NCBI GenBank assembly: GCA_023055505.1
Contig: JALIRH010000006.1
Coordinates: forward strand, 26,881,105-26,945,104
Length of the DNA: 64,000 nt
Source: Callipepla californica brunnescens
Lineage: Eukaryota; Chordata; Aves; Galliformes; Odontophoridae
Reading direction: 5' to 3'
A model generated the notes under the pieces. That model was given only the letters and a program-made list of their open reading frames with translations. It made no database searches and was not told the origin of the DNA. The position numbers and the translations under genes were made by a program. Shown piece by piece: positions 61,201 through 64,000 of this stretch (position 1 is the stretch's first letter; each line of letters starts with the position of its first letter).

Positions 61201-62855
61201 AAGTATTCTTCAGACCACAGCAGGAAAAAATATTTTCCCAGTCTGATCATACATTTGTTTTCTGCTTAGTGTGCATTCTCCAATGCACGTGTGGCACAAA
61301 CTGTGGGAGTGAACGTGTGAAGCAGTTTCAAGCAGCCCTTGCTCCTGGGGGAGGCTATCACGCACAGCAGTGCCCAGGACAGAAGGATGCAAGGGCCCCA
61401 CTGGTTTTGCAGTGGGCATCCCAAGCAGAGCCAGTGCACCGTACTGTTCCTCATGGCATCTCAATAGAGATGGTGCTCCAGGGCCATATTTTTCCATCTG
61501 TCAGGGAAGGAGGCCTTGTCAGAGGTTGTCCTAATGGCCAAATGTTGTAGCTGCATGACGTGCAGTATGCAATCATCAACACTGCAGCCTGTTTGGATCT
61601 TTACTCGTCAAACACTGCTTGCATACAACCTAGTAAGGTACTGTAAATCTGGGTGCTGCAGCCCTCCTTGAGGGGAAGCACGCCTTCCTTCTGACATGTC
61701 CTTGGGCATCTGTCCATCAGCTTCTCCCCAGACCCAGGATCAGCACTGCCAGCCTTCAGTGATGCTTTCAGTATTTAGGAAGGGTGCTTCTCATAAATAC
61801 ATCAATGCTGAATGAGTGCTGCGTGGCATTTGCTCTCCTCTTGGGATGAACCGTGGTGTCAGTGTTCTTGCTGTCCCTTTGAAACAGGGATGCAAGATCT
61901 ATTTGGTAAACAGGAGCGGAGCAGTGTGAAGAATGACACTACTTTACCACGATAATCTTGACACTGCTCGATGCACAGATGCCTCATGGATATTACAGAG
62001 AACTGAAATTCATGGAGAGGAAAAGGTTAGAAGTAGCTAATGTGAATGTTCTTCTATAGCGAGCCAAATCAGTGGGATTTCACTGAGTGCAAGCCAGTTC
62101 AGAATGATCGGTCATTAAGGGGAAAAAAATTGAAAACAGTTATTAAAACCCCCCCAGAAATCAGTAGATTCTTAAGGTTTAGAAATGCTGCTCTTGGTTT
62201 ACTTTTCTGCTTACTAAAAATATATATTTTTAAATCTGACTTTTGTTTAAACAACAGCTTCTCCTCAAATCCTGGCTTCTCACTGTGATACCTGAGCTGT
62301 TTCTGAATTGTTTGTGTTTTGAAGGGCGGGGCTGAAAGATGAAAGATTAATTTAGGAAAGCGTTTGTTTTAGAAGAATTCACTGTGCTAACATCTTCACT
62401 TTTACCTACTACTGCTTCAAAGTGTCTTATTTAGCGATGTTGTGACAACCATTAATAATACTACAGTTTTTAACTTCCTACTTAACATACGCTACCTTTT
62501 GTTAAAGAAATCATATACGATGAATAATGTTTTTCTAGATTTTATGCATAGAGATTGTTAGTAAGGGAAGACGGTTTAATTATATCTGTAATTTCTTACT
62601 GTCCATCTTCCATTTTAAATGATGCTTTTAAATCACTACTTTTGTTTGTCTGGAAATATACTGAATATTTTATTATTTAAAATAGTATACTTTTATAGCT
62701 GTTTATTAATTTCAGTTGACTACTAACTTCTATTTTGATATTTATTAATGAGTTGACACTGTAGTATATTGAGATGTTTATTTTTCTATCAGAGCTGTAA
62801 CAACTATGACATAGCATTATTTTAATGCAACATCATTGTACTTGCTCTCTAAAAA

Positions 62856-62861
62856 AATAAA
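62856..62861 (+). terminator. Candidate distal poly(A) signal AATAAA
   Basis: AATAAA sits in CTCTAAAAAAATAAAATC after a long AT-rich stretch. Cleavage would fall at about 62875-62885. The distance from the stop fits the long human 3' UTR as I recall it. Confidence 0.5.
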
Positions 62862-62880
62862 ATCAATATTTAATCTGCAT

Positions 62881-64000
62881 GGAATTTTCATATTTTTAAT
62901 GCCTAGGATATGTGTTAAGAAAGAGAGACTCCCTTCTTTTCTAAGAAGTACCCTGTTTTCATCAAGGCATGCAAATACATCCAGAAAGAGGACATGATAT
63001 TATCGGTTTTTAAATGGTATAGTATCAAATTGGGATAATTCAAGCTAAATAAAAAAGAATACCCTGTTTTTCAGATGTAGGCAAGCAGATAAACACACTT
63101 TCAGGATGTTCAAGAAAATACTTCCTACAGAAATATCATCTATCTATTAATAGATGGTCACAGTATCCTGCTTTGCTCTGCTTCAGTGGCAGAGAAGCTT
63201 CTGTCCTGCAGATGGGTCAGTTTCTTGCAGATGCATCGTCTGCAGACTCATGTTGCTTCATGAGGTCTGGAGAAAATGCATCAGTAGGCTGGGACACCTC
63301 TGCTCACCTGCAGAGTTCGTAACAGCGTATGCTCTGTGCAACACCTTCATGTTTCTCATAGAAATCACTAGTAAAATGATGGACTTCTCTCATATGAAGG
63401 AAGGTTCATGCTCCTAGGAAGACCCAGGTTTTTCTCTGGGAGTAGGAAAGAGGTTGTATCAACTGATGATTGATCTAGACCCAGTCATTAAGCCACACAG
63501 TGTCCAGGCCTTAACAGTACACTAGAAAAATACAATAGATAAAGAAATGGAAAAGATGTACAGCAAACCTAGAAAATATGTGAATATTTCACAATGGCAG
63601 TGTGTGCATCCTTGTTGCTTTTTCTGACAAAACAAGGAAGGTAAACCCAATATAAGCCCAATGAGGCAGAGGAATTTCCTTTTGCAGAGGCAGAAGATAC
63701 GTAAGCATTCACGAGCAAGCACGTGCAATCACTCCCACAGAGAAAAACACATTTTCCACAACAGCTCTTAATGGAGGGAATGTTAATGTTGTCAGCACCT
63801 CTGAGTAAACATCCTGGATCAGACACACAGTTCAAGCAGCTTGAGCTACAGACACAGGGCTGCTTTTTGCTGCTTGATGTACTGTCTCAAAGCCAGCAGT
63901 AACACTAACCTTAAGTCTCTGACACACTGGTACCAAGTCTATGCATACTCTCTACGCTGTGGAATGATGGTAAGAGATCTGTATGAAGCCTTCCAACATT
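62881..64000. other. Downstream flank, nothing recognised
   Basis: No exon of a neighbouring gene is visible. The minus-strand open frame at 63569-63835 is cysteine-containing but matches nothing I know. Confidence 0.5.

Larger units (their letters stand above)
57601..62880 (+). other. ITGB8: ITGB8 3' untranslated region (extent inferred)
   Basis: After the stop there are 5.3 kb of AT-rich sequence with no gene. I recall that human ITGB8 mRNA has a 3' UTR of about five to six kilobases, and a poly(A) signal at the expected distance (62856-62861) supports a similar length here. Many ATTTA-type motifs lie in the last 400 bases. The region also holds a CA/TA-rich patch (58168-58225) and an A-run (60097-60109). 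Confidence 0.65.

Noticed and set aside
61191..61560. 119-residue open frame in the presumed 3' UTR
   Set aside because: No recognisable domain, and it lies between the ITGB8 stop and the distal poly(A) signal without any exon evidence.
1..64000. CRISPR arrays, operons, prophage or bacterial islands
   Set aside because: The window is spliced vertebrate DNA with LINE and mariner fossils. There are no regular spacer repeats and no clustered prokaryotic genes.

Overview
This is vertebrate nuclear DNA, almost certainly from a bird and most likely a galliform such as chicken. Four things point that way. There are several CR1 LINE fragments ending in the avian ATTCTRTG-type tail. There is a deleted Galluhop-like mariner element. 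The promoter is a compact CpG island. The one real gene gives a 768-residue protein that I recognise as integrin beta-8 (ITGB8); the human protein, as I recall it, is 769 residues. There is no sign of prokaryotic organisation, so nearly all other open frames are chance frames in introns and intergenic DNA.

Layout. Bases 1 to about 17,500 are intergenic: a rearranged CR1 (5410-6475), a short reverse CR1 tail (10190-10348), a 320-bp CCTTT/CCTTTTT tract (10868-11188), a mariner deletion derivative (12651-13183) and a possible ancient MIR-like SINE (15958-16110). A CpG island (about 17,530-18,980) holds the ITGB8 promoter, a GC-rich 5' leader with two tandem small upstream ORFs, and coding exon 1. 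Fourteen coding exons follow on the plus strand, from 18496 to the stop codon at 57600. All have canonical AG/GT borders and compatible phases. Intron 1 is 12 kb, while introns 7 and 13 are only 92 and 93 bp. The introns carry further CR1 debris, including a CR1-in-CR1 nest at 38600-40165 in intron 5. A long AT-rich 3' UTR probably runs to a poly(A) signal at 62856-62861. The last 1.1 kb shows nothing I can name.

Function. ITGB8 encodes the beta subunit of integrin alpha-v beta-8, a cell-surface receptor that activates latent TGF-beta. The exons encode, in order: signal peptide, PSI domain, first part of the hybrid domain, beta-I domain (DxSxS MIDAS at 155/157/159, CSDYNLDC specificity loop at 212-219), the rest of the hybrid domain, cysteine-rich EGF modules, beta-tail, one membrane helix (about 684-703) and a short tail without NPxY motifs.

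Points worth a second look: apparent loss of four cysteines in the first EGF modules (exon 10), the tandem upstream ORFs, a 35-A tract flanked by a perfect 14-bp direct repeat, a minus-strand coding-like block joined to a CR1 tail in intron 1, and the CR1 nest. I found no new multi-gene system. The window is mostly one well-known gene in ordinary avian non-coding DNA.
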